64,000 bases of DNA from Quercus robur (lineage: Eukaryota; Streptophyta; Magnoliopsida; Fagales; Fagaceae). The notes under the pieces were generated by a model that worked only from the letters and a program-made list of their open reading frames with translations, was not told the DNA's origin and ran no database searches. Location: NCBI RefSeq assembly GCF_932294415.1, contig NC_065538.1, positions 49,724,343-49,788,342 on the forward strand, given 5' to 3'. This document shows positions 1-12,900 of this stretch, piece by piece (position 1 is the stretch's first letter; every line of letters begins with the position of its first letter). The position numbers were made by a program, and so were the translations under genes.

Positions 1-1
1 G

Positions 2-2172
2 TTGTTGCTTCCCACCAAGTCCATGGTGGCATATGCTAGGAAACAGAGCAGGTTTGCCATATTTGAGTGGCAGGTGAAAGAGAAGGGGTGGTACTTGTAT
101 GCTAGTAAGTACCCTACAAGTTGGAAGAAAAAGGTGAAGGTGGTGAACCTTCCTACGCCTGTGAAAAAAAGCTTGATGTCTCGGACTACTAAGCCCAAAT
201 CTACCAAGAGAAAGGATGATTCTTCTGAGACTTTATCTAACATCGTTCCCTATGAAGGTGGCCTTTCTCCCATTGGTAACATAGTCCTTAAGGGTTCTCC
301 GCCTCCCTCTGCTCATACCTGTTCCAATAGGCGCTCTGCTGCAAGTAAACCCAAGACATCTCCACAACCTCCATCTGCCACTACTGGAAGGAGAGTATGT
401 TATCTCTAAATCTTGCTTCTTCTTTATTTATTTTTTCTTATTCATAGGGCCTTCCTGCAGCTAACTTCACATGCATACTTATTCACTGCCCCTCTTTTTT
501 TTTTTTTTTTCTTATAATTCCTTGGCAGTCTAAGCACAAGGAGGACACTTCTGCCACCCACCCCATTTTACTTGACGAGCCCGAGTTAGAGGTACATTTC
601 TTCTCTTCGCATGCATTTTTATTGCCATGCGTTTCCATGTGCTTTCAATCTTCCTCCTTTTTTTTTTTTTTTTTTTTTTTTCATGTTTATTTATTTTTCC
701 TTCCTGTCTTAACATCTGCCTTCCTTCTTTCTCTTCTCATTTCCTTTTTTTTTAGGTTGTACCCGAGTCCTTTTCTGTTTATCAACCCACAAGTGGGGAA
801 GTTTCTGTTGTAATGGGCACGCCCATGAAGGGCTTCTATGATGGGGTTGACATTGTGGTTAAGGCCATGGCCTCTATTTCTACTATTGCACAAAGAGCTC
901 TTGCCAAGGCTCCCATTTCTCCACCTAAGCCTGTACCTATTGAGGAGAGTGCCTAGGCCGAAAAGGTTGGTGAGTTTGCTCCCATTCCTACTGAGACTTC
1001 TACTCCCTAAAAAGAAGCCACTCCTGCAGATGCATCTTAGACTGGGAGCGCTTCTCCTGCTACTCCTCCTGTCATCTTTGCTAGCGATCCCTTCGTTTCC
1101 CTTTCCTAGGTCGTAAAGGATGACTCCTCTTTGGTGGTCACTCCTTCATCTATTCCTAGTTCTGCCACCTGAGGGCCTGATGCAGATTTGTCTTTTGATA
1201 AGGGATCCAATGAGGTCCTTGAGGATTCTAAGAACGAGCTTGTCATAAGGATAAAGGTTTCTGATTCTAATGAGGACGTGAGCATGAAACTGAGGTTATG
1301 GGTATGTGTCTCTTGTCCTTGAAAGATCTTCTCTCCCTTTTTTTTTTTTCTTTTTGTCATTTCCTGGTACCAAATTTTTTTTTTACTATTCTATGCATCA
1401 ATTTTCCTAGCCACAAACACGCCTGAGGAGCCTAAGACTGCAGCAGATGCCACGATGCCTATAGCCCTTGCTTTTGCCACACCTGTAGCCCTACTTCTAT
1501 AGCACTTGGTATTTTCCTTTCTTTTGTATCCTCTTTAATCCTCTTTACGAATTTATCCCTTCACTCTGTCTGTCCTTGTCCCTTGTGAACTCATGCTATA
1601 TTTCATATTTCTTCCCAAGTCTGACTCTTGTTAAGGTGACCTCATCCTCTCGGTTTAAGGTTGGCATCTGTTCTGCCACAGTTCCTAATCCAACGAGTGC
1701 GACTGCTACCTTTTTCATCCAGTTTGACAAGCTCGAGACCAATGATCTTGATCCTACGAACTTCTAGGGTGCTGGAGCCCCTTATGTTGACAGCCATGGG
1801 GACTTTATGCAAGGGTTTCTTTTTAGCCGATCTAAAAGCAAGCATTTCCTCAAGCTACTAGGGAACGTGATGAATGACATTGAACACAACTTTATTGATA
1901 CCGTTTCTGCTGAGAGGATTTTGCAGTAGAGGGCTACAGCTCAGGAACTGATTAGGGTTGGATCTACTATGGAGTTTTTGCTGGATCATTTGTGAGAGAT
2001 TGCTTGAGCCTTTTTTACGAAGAAGGTTCAGCCTGCTATGGACACCATAAATGCTCGCATCAAGACTTTGAAAAAGGAGGTGTTTGACTTAGAGGCACGT
2101 CGTGAGCGTTTCCTTTCTAGTGTTGCTCGCCCTATCTGCTTTGGAGATCAGACCCTTATTTCAGGCCTTTGA
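2..2172 (+). pseudogene. Antisense multi-exon extra gene of Tat element E1 (plant mobile-domain type)
   Basis: This is a spliced reading frame opposite to the host retrotransposon. Exons that stay in phase are 2-394, 529-591 and 756 to about 1299, followed by about 1411-1500 and 1636-2172; the first introns have GT...AG ends and T-rich 3' ends. The N-terminal part is cut by the window edge (it starts LLLPTKSMVAYARKQSR). A Ser/Thr/Pro-rich middle follows, then a C-terminal part with NFxGAGAPYVDSHGDF near 1760-1800 and a helical segment (DTINARIKTLKKEVFDLEAR) ending at TGA 2170. There are nine in-frame stops (954, 1008, 1038, 1107, 1170, 1765, 1927, 1993, 2005), each one C-to-T step from Gln or Arg. 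It resembles plant mobile-domain proteins carried by retrotransposons; the assignment is from memory of the family. Confidence 0.7.
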
Positions 2173-2520
2173 TTACATTATGTAGTTTTGTGTTTCCTTT
2201 CCTTATGTTTTTTTTCTTTCCCTTTTCGTCCTACCCAGTAAACTTATTTATTTCTCCAACACTTATTTGATAAGTCTGAAATGACTTATATTTTGGGTTT
2301 GTAATCTATTATGCTACATCTGCTATAGCTATAACTATAATTATAATATAGTATGTTTTTCTAATACTCCGTAGTCTTCATTACTTTTTACAAATGAAAA
2401 CACACTACAATGCTTTCTAGTGACATTATCCCCTGCAAGGGTGGTCACTTAAAGGTAAGAAAGAAAAATTAAACAAGAGAAAGGAACAACTACATAATGT
2501 TTCTTAAGAATAATAACACT
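2173..2520. other. Non-coding spacer of E1 between antisense gene and integrase end
   Basis: AT-rich stretch where the plus-strand antisense gene and the minus-strand pol converge tail to tail. No reading frame is visible. It probably holds the 3' ends of both transcripts. Confidence 0.5.
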
Positions 2521-2524
2521 TTAG

Positions 2525-4125
2525 TCATTTGCCATTAATAGGGTCCATTAAATCTTTTTCGTTCATTTGGGCCAAACGGTAATACCCACTTGCATGTGCT
2601 TCCCTTACTACGAAGGGTCCCTCCCATTTTGGTGAAAATTTAGATGGTCCTGCCATACCTCGCCTGACGTGGTCTGCCATTTTTAGTATAAGTTGTCCTT
2701 CTGCAAACACTCATTTTTTTGTCATCCTGTCATAAGCTTCAGTCATCTTTTACCTGTATCTACGGCTATGCTTTAGGGCCTCTTCCGTCTTCTCATCTAA
2801 TCCTTCCAACTTCTTGCATCTTTCTACCGTGAAAGCTCCCTTCTCTTTTTCGGTTCTTTCATGCTTGTATGTCCTTTAAGGAGGGCATCATCACTTCAAC
2901 TCGGCCCATTACCTCCATTCCGTAGACTAAGGAGAAAGGAGAAAATCATATGGCAGACTTAGGTGAGCTTTGGTAGGCCCAAAGGGTATCTGGCAGATGC
3001 GTTGCCCATCCCCCAGTGTATTCCTGACTCATCTTGCTAATGATCTTGATGAGAGTCTTGCTTGTTGCTTTTATCTGTCCATTCCCTTGAGGGTAATAAG
3101 GCGATGACCGATAGTGCTTGATTTGATAAAATTCCAGCATCTTTCTTACCTCACTGTTGACAAATGGAGTGCCATTGTCACTTACGATCCTATGAGGTAC
3201 CCCAAATATGACAATTATGTTTTCCTTGACAAAATTTGCCACAACTCCTCACATGGCCTTGCGGAGTGGTATGGCTTCTACCCATTTGGTAAAGTATTCT
3301 GCAGCTACAAGGATCCATATGTACCCATGAGAAGGTAGGTTAACTGGTCCCACTAAGTCAAGCCCCTAGGTATGGAAAGGCCTTGGATAACCATGCTCTA
3401 TAAACTTTTTGGGTGGGTGTGAATTAGGTTGGCCTGCACTTGGCAGCTGTGGCATTTCTTCACAAATTCTGCTGTATCCTTCTTCATAGTGGGACAAAAA
3501 TAACATATCTGTAGTATACACCGATACAGCTTTTTCTTCCCTTGATGTTCTCCGCATTCCCCTACATGCACCTCCTTTATCATTTCTCTAGCTTCTCTAG
3601 GACCTAAACACTGTAATATGTCCCCCATCATATCCCTTTTTAAAAAAGGACTCGCTCATGTAAAAAGTAACACACTGCCAGCTTCTTAAGCTTATATCTT
3701 TCACTATGCTTTTATGGCAGGACACCTTCTGCTAGGTACTGTCAAAACGAGCTTCTCCAATCTTCACTAGTGAACACAGCATTACTTTCTTCCCTATATG
3801 TAGCCAAATGGCAGGCTTCGAATCAGTTTTAGACTAGGTGTGCATCTTTACTCATACTTGGCCAATAGAAACCCGTTCTCTGGAGTCTGCGGAAAAGGCT
3901 AAACTTGCCACAGAACCCGCAGGTTATGCCATGACCGTCCTTCAATTTTCATTGGGCCTCTTCTTGTCCCACACACCTCAACAGAACTCCTCCTAGAATT
4001 CTGCGATAAAGTTCCCCTTTCATCAGGGTGTAGTCCTTCAATGTCTTCAAATTTGCTAGATTTCTTTTTTTTAATAGGGTTTCCTTAATGGGAATTTTCC
4101 AGTCCTCCTCACACCCTTGTTTTTC
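2525..4125 (-). pseudogene. E1 integrase, broken
   Basis: The order on the minus strand is: linker after RNase H (4125-3632); zinc-binding HHCC part near 3630-3400 (VGECGEHQ, then KKCHSCQ); catalytic core near 3360-2946 with ILVAAEYFTKW, IVSDNGTPFVN and YPQGNGQIKATSKTL; C-terminal segment at 2710-2525 with FSPKWEGPFVV and DPINGK. The core needs two Asp and one Glu. Here the first motif reads AE where many relatives have TD, and the Glu expected after the GNG motif is Lys (QIKATSK), a single G-to-A type change. Several frame breaks separate the pieces, so no full protein can be made. Confidence 0.85.
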
Positions 4126-4584
4126 CTAAAATCTTCCCTGTAGTATTTCAACAATTGACTCCCTCCACTTGTTAAATTCAACCTTGGTACTACTTCCTTC
4201 AAAGGCTATCTGCGAGCCCAATGTAGCCAGCACATCTGCGTACTGATTCTCGCTTCTCTGAGCGTGCTTTATTTCAAATGTAGAAAATGTTTCTTCCATT
4301 TTCTGGGCCAACGCCCTATACAGAGCCAAACTTGGTTCCTTTAAAGAGAAACTCCCATTCGCCTAACAAACCACATGGTTGGAGTCGCCTATCACTTTCA
4401 AATGTTTGATCCCCATCTCAAGTGCTATGGCTAACCCAGTAAGATAGGCCTCGTATTTTGTGGTGTTGTTTGAATAAGGAAACTCCAACTTGAAGGAAAG
4501 CGCTATGGTCTCCTCTCTTTCGTGATAGAGGACTACTCCTGTGCCCCCTAAGTTTGCTATAAAAGAGCCATCGAACATCATCAC
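4126..4584 (-). pseudogene. E1 second (additional) RNase H-like domain
   Basis: Two adjacent minus-strand reading frames carry MMMFDGSFIANLGGTGVV (start of the fold, catalytic Asp kept), GIKHLKVIGDSNHVV (second acidic position) and, after a break, EIKHAQRSENQYADVLATLGS (end of the domain). This domain lies between the first RNase H and integrase. That order is typical of Tat elements with two RNase H domains. The Asp of the FDG motif is still present, unlike in the second Tat element of this window. Confidence 0.8.
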
Positions 4585-4726
4585 CTATTGCTTTTCGATT
4601 ACTTCTGCCATGGCTACTTCCTCTGGAACTTCATTGTCTAGCGAGAATTCATCTTCTCCAAGGAATTATGCTAGCAAGTCTACTATGGCTTAACTCTTTA
4701 CTGCCTTGGGTGTTCCTGCTTTTAAG

Positions 4727-5830
4727 TCATATTGTGATAATCGTAACAACCACTAAGATATCCTTCCAGAGAGAATCAGCTACCAGAGAAGAGCTTTGAT
4801 TGTGTGAGACTTTGTCATCAAGTGTATCTCGTAAGCCAAGAAGTAATGGCGCAATCTTTGTGATGCATATACTATTGCCAGACATGCCCTTTCTGCTCTG
4901 GGGTAGTGAGTCTCTGCATCCCTTAGAGTGTGACTCACGTAATAAACTAGTTGTTCGATACCACCTCCATCTTCTTAGGCTATCAAAGCACCTATGGCAG
5001 ATAGGCTTGAGGCCAAATAAAGCAACAGTGGCCTTTTGTGGATTGGGGCTTGCACCGTAGGGAGGTTTGTCAAAATCTATTGTAGCCTTTGAAAGGCTGT
5101 CTGTTGTGCCTGTCCCCACTCGAAGCTTTGTCCTTTCTTGAGTAATTTGGTGAAGGCTTAAATGATTGATGTTAAGCCCGGGATGAACCTCCGGATGTAA
5201 GAAAATTTCCCTAGAAAACTCTTCAATTCCTTTACTGTGACGGTTGGCTTCATGGTTGCTATGGTTGTGGCTTTGGCTGAGTCCACGTCTATTCCTTTGC
5301 TATGGGCCAAGAATCCTAGGAATTTCCCGGCAGACACTCTGAAAGCACATTTGAGCGGATTCATTCTCAGCTTAAAAAGTCGGCACCTTTCAAATACCTT
5401 TCTTAATACTTTAACATGGTCCTCTCACCTCCTTGACTTTACGACTATGTCATCCATATAGTCTTCTAGCTCGCGATGCATCATGTCATGGAATATGGCA
5501 GTCATCGTGCATTGGTAAGTTGCATCTGCATTTTTCAACCCAAAGGGCATCACAGTGTAATAGAAATTACCTATGGGTGTTCTGAAAGCAGTTTTCTCCA
5601 AATCTTTTGGCACCATTCGAATTTGGTTATATCCATTGAATCTATCCATAAAGGAGAACATGGCGTGGGAATTTGTCCTTTGGGCAAACTCGGTTGAGAT
5701 TTTTAAAATCTACGCAGCATCTTATCTGCCCATTTTTCTTCTTTACTAGCACGATATTGGATAGCCATCGCGAGTGTTGGATGGGCTTGATGAAACCAAC
5801 AGTTAACAACTTTTGCACTTCCTTCACTAT
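4727..5830 (-). pseudogene. E1 reverse transcriptase and first RNase H, broken
   Basis: Read right to left: FIKPIQHSRWLSNIVLVKKK and CVDFKNLNRVCPKDKFP (5827-5700), FSFMDRFNGYNQIRM, TAFRTPIGNFYYTVMPFGLK and the catalytic DYMDDIVVK (5661-5425), MNPLKCAFRVSAGKFLGF and SFLGKFSYIRRFIPGL (5364-5158), then RNase H remnants (5119-4727). These are the palm and connection motifs of a Ty3-type reverse transcriptase, which copies element RNA into DNA; YMDD is the metal-binding site and is intact. The frame changes at least twice, near 5700 and 5400. Confidence 0.88.
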
Positions 5831-6711
5831 CTATTCTTCTACTTCGGTATGAAACACTTTGGCAGGCTGAGCCACTAGCTTAGCCTCGGGATCTACGTTG
5901 AGCGTGTGCATAACCAATCCTGGGTCTAGCCTAGGCATCTCGTTGTAGTCCCATGCAAAAACATCCCTGAACTCTTTCTGACTTTTCATCCTCTAACAAT
6001 TTTGAGCTTATTGAAATAGGCCTTGGCTTCTGTTGGTCGATGCCCAAGTCAACTTCTTCCAATTTCTCCTCTACCGTTACCTATGTGTCTTTTTCTTCTA
6101 TGACCTCTTTTCTCTTTCCATGTCGCTTTCTTCTTCTGAATTTTCTTGGGCCACATAACACGCCAAATTTTTATGCTGTGACCCTTGTTTGGGACCCCCT
6201 TAAATACTACAGGTGGGCCCTGCATACCTTCTTAACTTGTAGACTATCCTGTCGTCAGGGGTCTGAATCTTAACGCATCATGGTGTATCACTTGACTCCA
6301 GAGTGGGCACCTTTTTCCTCTTATTTCTCTGCATTAGCAACCCTCTTAGATCGGGCTCTAGGTCATCCTGAATATCCTCCCACTTGGGGACGAAGGTGCC
6401 TTGTGGTTTGGACACTAAACTTTCACTAGATGTTACCCATTCATCATAGAACATGGTTTCTACCAAATGAGCTTCTGCTTGCTTAAAGGGTGACGGGTTT
6501 GCCACTATCCGTATCATTCTGTCGTTCAACCTTCCTTTCACGCATTGATGGTATGTAGACGGGACCAATCGGTGTTTGTGCAACCACAGCCTTCCCAATA
6601 ATATGTGGTATGAAACTTCTGTTTTCATTACATGGAAGTGGGCCAAGGAGGCTATTGGTCCCACTTTCAACCATAACCAAATGTGACCTACGGTGTATTC
6701 ACCTTTTCCTC
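5831..6711 (-). pseudogene. E1 protease C-terminal half and linker to reverse transcriptase
   Basis: The minus-strand frame 6670-6278 reads VGPIASLAHFHVMKTEVSYH, ILLGRLWLHKHRLVPSTYHQ and onward. This is the C-terminal flap and ILLGRxWLH motif of a retropepsin-like protease. It continues directly from the protease N-terminal half at 7771-8292 once the L solo LTR (6712-7770) is set aside: the codons run through a Gly-Gly stretch and the flanking 5-mers TCCTC and TCCCC are the target duplication. The linker to reverse transcriptase follows to about 5831 and contains frame breaks. Confidence 0.8.
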
Positions 6712-7770
6712 TGTAAAGTTCTAATTTACAATTATGTGTTTTGTTGGCTTTAATTCTGTGCCAAATTTAATTGTAAATTTATTCAATCTTTTGTACACTG
6801 TATTTATTGTGGTATTTAATTGTAAGAGTTGTGTGATAAAGAGAGAGAGTGTGAAGACTCAAGCTATTGAAGATTGAAGAGGTTTTTGCAGGTAGCTCGC
6901 GACTTAGCATCTCGCGACTTAGCATCCCGCGAAGTGATGTATGTGCCCTACACATGACTGGAATGCGAAGAGTTAGTATAGATGGAGACAACTATGTTTC
7001 GCGAGTATCTCGCGGGTAAGGCCTTCTCGCAAGACACCCACGAAACCTTCTATTTTGCTAGACTATGCTATCTAATACACATTTTCTGTACCCACACTAT
7101 ATATACCCACATTACCCACAAATGTTGAGGAGTGCTTCAGAGAGAAAACCCTAGCCACAAACCTTGAGAGTTAGAGATTGTTATACCCACAATCCTCTAC
7201 ACAATTGCTTGTGGATTTTCCTCAACTCCTACCTCTCCATTTCTATATCATTGAGAGGTTGATAGCCCAAACACTTACCACACCCTTTCAGAGTGTCAAG
7301 TGATATTTTGGTGCTACTGGGAAGTATTGGAAGAAGCCAAGGATGGCAGATGCAACATGGTGCTTGTTGCGGGATCTGGAGAACTTGACAAGACACGGTT
7401 CCGAGAAGGCTTGTTGGAGTAGGAGCTTGGAGGGCTTAGGTACATCGGGTAGATTAGGTTTGGAGGGTCTCTTGCTAACCCATGTATCCCAACTGATTGT
7501 CTAGTGGATCGATTACCGCTTGGAGGGCAACGGAGAGGTTTTTCGTCGAGTTCTTTGGTTTCCTCTTCAATAACACTCTTCCCTACTCTTTTACATTCCA
7601 TTTTACTATTGTGTTGTCTTGATTATGGATTAGAGTAGCTTGTTTGTTTATCCACTCGCATTTACACTATTTCGCACTTAGTATTAAGTTAGTATAAAAT
7701 CTATCGAGCTGTAACTTTAATTTGGGGGTCTAAAAAACTCTTGTGTTTTTAACACATTTTTGAGCTTTCA
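6712..7770 (+). mobile_element. Solo LTR of family L, copy 1, inside E1 protease
   Basis: It starts TGTAAAGTTCTAATTTAC and ends TTGAGCTTTCA, the TG...CA form of an LTR. It is flanked by TCCTC and TCCCC, a 5-bp target duplication with one mismatch. It matches 30865-31968 and the reverse of 58229-59328 along its length: shared features include the TGTGTTTTGTTGGCTTTA start, clusters of CTCGCGACTT, a TATA-type sequence (CTATATATACCC near 7090), GAGAGAAAACCCTAG, and GGAGGGCTTAGGTACATCGG near 7430. It is the most diverged of the three copies. No internal domain or second LTR is present, so it is a solo LTR. Confidence 0.85.
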
Positions 7771-8292
7771 TCCCCCAAATCCTGTTACTTCCATTAGGCA
7801 TCCTTGTATTTTCCCTTCTAAAATTCCTACTGCCTACAGCGTCCTAAGCGAAATGAGGTTCACTGAAGCACCTATATCAATTAAGGCCCTTTTGATGGAG
7901 ATTTGGTTTATGGAGGCCGCTAGATAAAGAGGTCTCTTATGGTCTGAATACCTTACTTCTATGTCTTCATCACTGAAAGTGATCTCACTGGTTTCTTGTA
8001 AGAAGACTTTGTCAGCTCTAGTTTCTGCTGACAAACATTCTACTCCTACCCTTGAGGCAATGATCACTAGAGCCTCTGTGGCAATTCTCTGTTCACTGAC
8101 TGTGCTTTCCAACTGATCAAATAGGTTCTTGAATCTAGAACTTTTTTGCAAGGTAGTAATTGCTACGGCAGGCAGGACTGGCCTTTCCTCTTCTTCTTCT
8201 CCTGGATCCACACAAATAATAACTGCTGCTACCCCTTTTTCCCTTGTGGTTCGAGAGTGGATTTTTTTGAACTTATGGCTGAGATAACTCAA
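7771..8292 (-). pseudogene. E1 protease N-terminal half
   Basis: The minus-strand frame holds ITFSDEDIEVRYSDHKRPLY and then RALIDIGASVNLISLRTL, the active-site loop of an aspartic retropepsin (usually DTGAS or DGGS). After LRTL comes TAG, where the continued frame (AVGILEGKIQGCLMEVTGFG) shows that Gln was expected; the frame then reaches the L insertion at 7770. Upstream it joins the end of gag. Confidence 0.82.
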
Positions 8293-9137
8293 GGTTTCCT
8301 TCTTTGATTCTACAATACACTAGTCTACAGAGCACCTAGCATTCTGCGGTAGGGTGTTGCACATAATTGTGAAAATGGTAGAAACGCGGGTCCCTTTGCT
8401 CTTCTTTGGTAGGTTCCCTGGAAGCTTGGTTGGGCTTGAAGACCCCATTTGCAATCCATTTATTTAGGAGCACATATAGCTCCTTTAGTGTATAAGGTAG
8501 TGGCGGGGGGTCTTGTACTCCCTCCCATCCGATTTCCTTTTCCTTTTGCCGTAGATACCACCATAGCCTATGAAGCGGACCTCTATTCCTTAGGTCTGCC
8601 AGAGCTTGGCCTTACTAATTGGACGGTCTTCCTAGCATTCTATAGTATCTGTGCAAACTGGGAGATTTCAAAGATCTCCAAAACAGCTTTGTATTCCATA
8701 ATCACGTTACCCATACACATTTCCATTTTGTCTTTTCTTCACAATGATCATAGCAGTCAAGAGTTATGTCCCTGAATCTCTTGATGTATTCCATCAAGTC
8801 TTCGCCGCTCCTTTTCTTGGTTGTTTGCAAAGTTACAAGCGTTACTATCTCTTCTCCATGAAAGTACTTGGTGCAAAATACGTCCACCATGTCATCCCAT
8901 GTCGGGATTGACCCTGGCTTCAAACCGGTGTGCCAAGTGTACACATGGCTACATAGGGATTTAGAAAACTCCTAAGGACACAAGTCCTCGTCTGATGCAT
9001 AAGGACCAAGAGTGTCAATAAACTTAATCTCGTGTTCGATAGCACTTCCCCTTCTACCATCGTATTGTGCAAAGGTTTGCAGTTCATATCTCTCAAGATA
9101 TAGCTTGCTGCATATTCTTAGTGGATAAGGAGGCCTT
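8293..9137 (-). pseudogene. E1 gag, C-terminal part
   Basis: The minus-strand frame just left of the copia insertion reads RPPYPLRICSKLYLERYELQ, followed by the gag core TWHTGLKPGSIPTWDDMVDV and EDLMEYIKRFRDITLDCYD (8944-8702). These are typical of the retrotransposon gag domain, which forms the particle shell. The part nearer protease is broken by several stops and a frame change near 8710. The frame joins across the copia element: the codons ending ...FYA(stop) at 17859 onward continue as RPPYP here, and that stop is TGA where Arg is expected. Confidence 0.78.
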
Positions 9138-9904
9138 TGTTAGAACATATGTGTTTCACTTCTTAGGAGCATATGTCACTATTTTATGTAATTGGCTAAT
9201 CTTTTAACAAAACACACTTTACTTGTAATTGGGTAGATTTAGGATGTGTTTAATACTTCAATAAACAAGGTTTTAAGTTCAAGTGTTAAAACCATGCAAG
9301 TCTATCCAAGAACCAAGTCAGAAAGTGTTGTTCATTAAAACTTGACAGCTAGCATCTATTGAGACTTGAAGAGTTGTTTTAGCTCGTGGCTCGACAGTAG
9401 CTCGACAGATAGGGTTTTGTAAGCAAGAAGCTTCTCAATCTTCATCATGTGATGAACTGAAGAACTTTGTAGCCAAAAACCTTCTCTAGTTGGTGATTGA
9501 AGTCACATACTGAGATCCACGCAATTGGTTAGTCACGTACTAGGAGCCATGCATTAAAAGGAGAGATTGTAACTACAGAACAAGTCCAATTGGGTATTGG
9601 GGTAAGGGTTCAACTGTAGGTTGGTTTAAGGTACTGGGATTCTTTTACTTGTAATCACTTGTTGTGATAATAGTAGATTCTCGGGAGTGGTGACCTTAAA
9701 ATCACCCGGTGGGGTTTTTGCCGTGTAGGTTTTCCTTGTTCGTAAATAAATCACCGTGTCAATTTAATTTCTGCTGCATACTTAATTTAATTGGTGATTT
9801 TTTTGTGCTACCATGCAACTTGTATGTTAATTTGATTAATTAATAAACTTGCCTAATTAATCAATTAATTCATCATAAGGGGTCAATACGTTTTTGGCCT
9901 ATCA
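9138..9904 (+). repeat. 5' LTR of E3, with a 245-bp internal deletion
   Basis: It starts TGTTAGAACATATG and ends TTGGCCTATCA. It aligns with the 3' LTR (16847-17858) throughout, except that it lacks 245 bp corresponding to about 17121-17365. The 3' LTR has TATAAAAT at 17220 inside that segment, so this 5' LTR has lost its likely promoter core. The junction shows only a 2-base TA match. Confidence 0.9.
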
Positions 9905-9906
9905 AG

Positions 9907-9918
9907 TGGTATCAGAGC
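9907..9918 (+). other. Primer-binding site of E3
   Basis: TGGTATCAGAGC lies two bases after the LTR end. This is the sequence commonly found in plant copia elements, pairing with the 3' end of initiator methionine tRNA to start minus-strand DNA synthesis. Confidence 0.85.
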
Positions 9919-9975
9919 GGGCACACTCTGATTAGGGTTAATCTTTGCTGTGTGATCCATTGACCCCTGTTTGTC

Positions 9976-12900
9976 ATGGATAGAGGACAGTCTCTTATTA
10001 TACCTCCTTTATTTGATGGCACTAACTATACATATTGGAAAGTACGCATGAGAGTTTTCTTGCAGTCTTTAAATTCAAAAGTATGGCAAGCTGTAGAGAT
10101 AGGCTGGACCAAGCCAAAGGAAGCTTCGGCTGATTGGGATGATGCTAAGAACAAGGCAGCAAATTTCAACAGCAAAGCTTTGAATGCCTTATTCAATGTA
10201 ATCACAAATGAGGAGTTCAAGATGATATCCTATACTAAAATTGCAAAGGGAGCATGGACCATTCTCCAGACAACCTATGAAGGAACCAAGGCTATCAAGG
10301 ACTCAAAGCTTCAAAGGCTCATTACCAGCTTTGAAGAGATAAAGGTGGAGGAGGATGAGTCATTTAATGAGTTCTATGCCAAGCTCATGGACATAGTGAA
10401 CTCATCTTTTAATCTTGGGGAAACCATTCCTGAACCCAAGATTGTGAGAAAGGTGCTCAGATCTCTACCTGAGGGATTCCATGCCAAGATCACCACAATC
10501 GAGGAATCAAAGGACATTGACAAGATTCCTCTGACAGAGCTGGTTGGTAATTTGCAAACTTATGAGTTAGGTTTAACAAGAATTGGTAAGTCGGGTAAGA
10601 GCAAGAGCATGGCACTGAAGGCCAAGAGCAGTGACACGAATAAGGCTTCAGACGATGAAGATTCTAAGATGAAGTCCTACATCACCGGGCAATTTAAGAA
10701 GTTCATTAAGAATGCAAATGGGAAGGGCTTTGACAAGGACCGTAAGGAATCCAGTTCTTCTCAATTCAAGAGCCAAGACAAAGGGGAAGAAGGATGCTAG
10801 GGATGGTAGTCAGTACATTGTTCCCTCAGGACCAAAGTGCATTGGGTGTCAAGATTTCGATCATATGAAACAAGAATGCCCCACATATCTCAAGACCATT
10901 GGGAAGAGCAAGGCACTTGCTGCTACTTTGAGCGACACCGAGCCTAAGGATGATTCCAACAATAAGGATGATGAAATCCTAAATGCCTTCATTACCACTG
11001 TCAATCCTACTGAGGGGATTGTTGAAGATGTGGATGAAGAAGAGGAATTGGTGGAGTCCAAGTTTAAGAAGATGGATGAACAAGATGACATCCACACAGC
11101 CTATGCAAAGTTATACAAGGTCTCAGAAAAGCATGAGAAGTTGTATAGGTTGACCACCAAGAAGCTTAGTGATGTGGAGCTTGAGCGAGAAGAAATCTCT
11201 ACAAAGTATGATGAAGCAAATCAGACTATTGAAGCACTGAGGTTTGAAAATAATTTCTTGGCTGAGAAGACCAAGAAACTTGAGGAAGAATTATTCCAAG
11301 TCAGAGCTTCGCTAGAAAGAACTTCAAGCACTAAGCTCGATAAGATGCTTAATCTTCAGAAATCTACTTTCGATCAAACCAGTTTAGGGTATGATTTCTC
11401 TTCTTCTAGTATTGCTTCTACTAGTACTACTGTTTTTGTTCCTCTTGCTAATACTATTGAAACTAAGAACAATGTTGTTAAAAATGACTTAGCTAGTGAG
11501 AACATAGACAAGAGTAAATCTATCTTAGGAGCACCCCCTAAGCAGGATAAGAAAGAAGTTAAAAACCCTAGGGCTAAGTGATGGAAATATGAATGTACGC
11601 AGTCGAAAATTAACGGATCTACTTCATTTACAATTGATAAATGTACTAAGTAAGTTTCAGAATTTAGGAATAAGAGAGTGTACCTTGGTATGGTGAATTT
11701 CAAAACCAAAGATCAGAAGTTCTTGAGAACACTTTCAATCTTCACTCCAATTCCACTTGTACCCAAGAAGTGTGGTCTCTCAATCAGTTTGATCTAGGAG
11801 AATGAAAGGGTGTCTAACCCTCACATACATCCCATTTCATGTTCATAAAAATTATGTATGTTTCTCTCCACATAACTAATTATCGAATTGGGCTAGCCTT
11901 TTGGGCCTTTCCAATTGGACTTTAATATGTGGCTTGGAGTGGGAACAAAAGGGAACAAATAAGACTCTAGCTCCAATGGGCCTTGTGGTTTTCTGTCAAC
12001 TCTTGACAAGTTCAAAGTTACCATTAATTATATTCAATACCACTTTATAAATATAATTGCACTCTAAGCCTTATTAATAAATTATATCCCAAGACTTTAT
12101 TGTACCTGCAACCCCTTCATAAAATATTCGTAGTAATACAAAGTCATTAATGTAGACTGCCACTTTGTGAATTACTACATCTTAATCCTTGAGTACCCAG
12201 TTTAATTCTTTAAGTTATTCATCATATATTTATGAAATCCAATTTCATAAATATATACTTTAGTAACTATTTACTAAAGTAGTTAGGCCTAACATTCTGA
12301 ATAACAAACCCATTAACCTTATCTCAAGGGAATATTTTGTATCTCTGTTAAGAGACTATGAATTCCATCTTGAGAATATTTGTTCCATGAATACTAAATG
12401 TGGCTACCCAACATACTGAGATTTTGACCGTTACATTAGATCTTACTCCTGATATATCAAAGCAACCCATACTTCATGATCAGGTCCATTATTATCTGAG
12501 GATTAAGAGTTCATGTAAATAGAAGTTGTAAGGTTTATTATTCATTTAACAGTCGTTAGGAGAATAATAAATCTCACAGCATCCAGTTCAATATGTCTTA
12601 ACTCTTAAAACGTATCAACACATCAACTAGAAGTCTCCACTTCCATGATCAAGACAAATCATCTTAGTTGATATGTTATAGTCTTCACAAATAAAATGCG
12701 CAATTTCATCACCGACTACGAACTAAAATTCTGAGGTTACAAATAACTTGTGACTTATATCTTTTATGACTAAATCACATACTATGCATCTTATGGACTA
12801 TATGATAATGTCTGAATATTCATGTTATCATTATTTCAAATAATAATAAAACAACTTTATTAATTATACATTAAGTCATACATAACATCATACAATAGGA

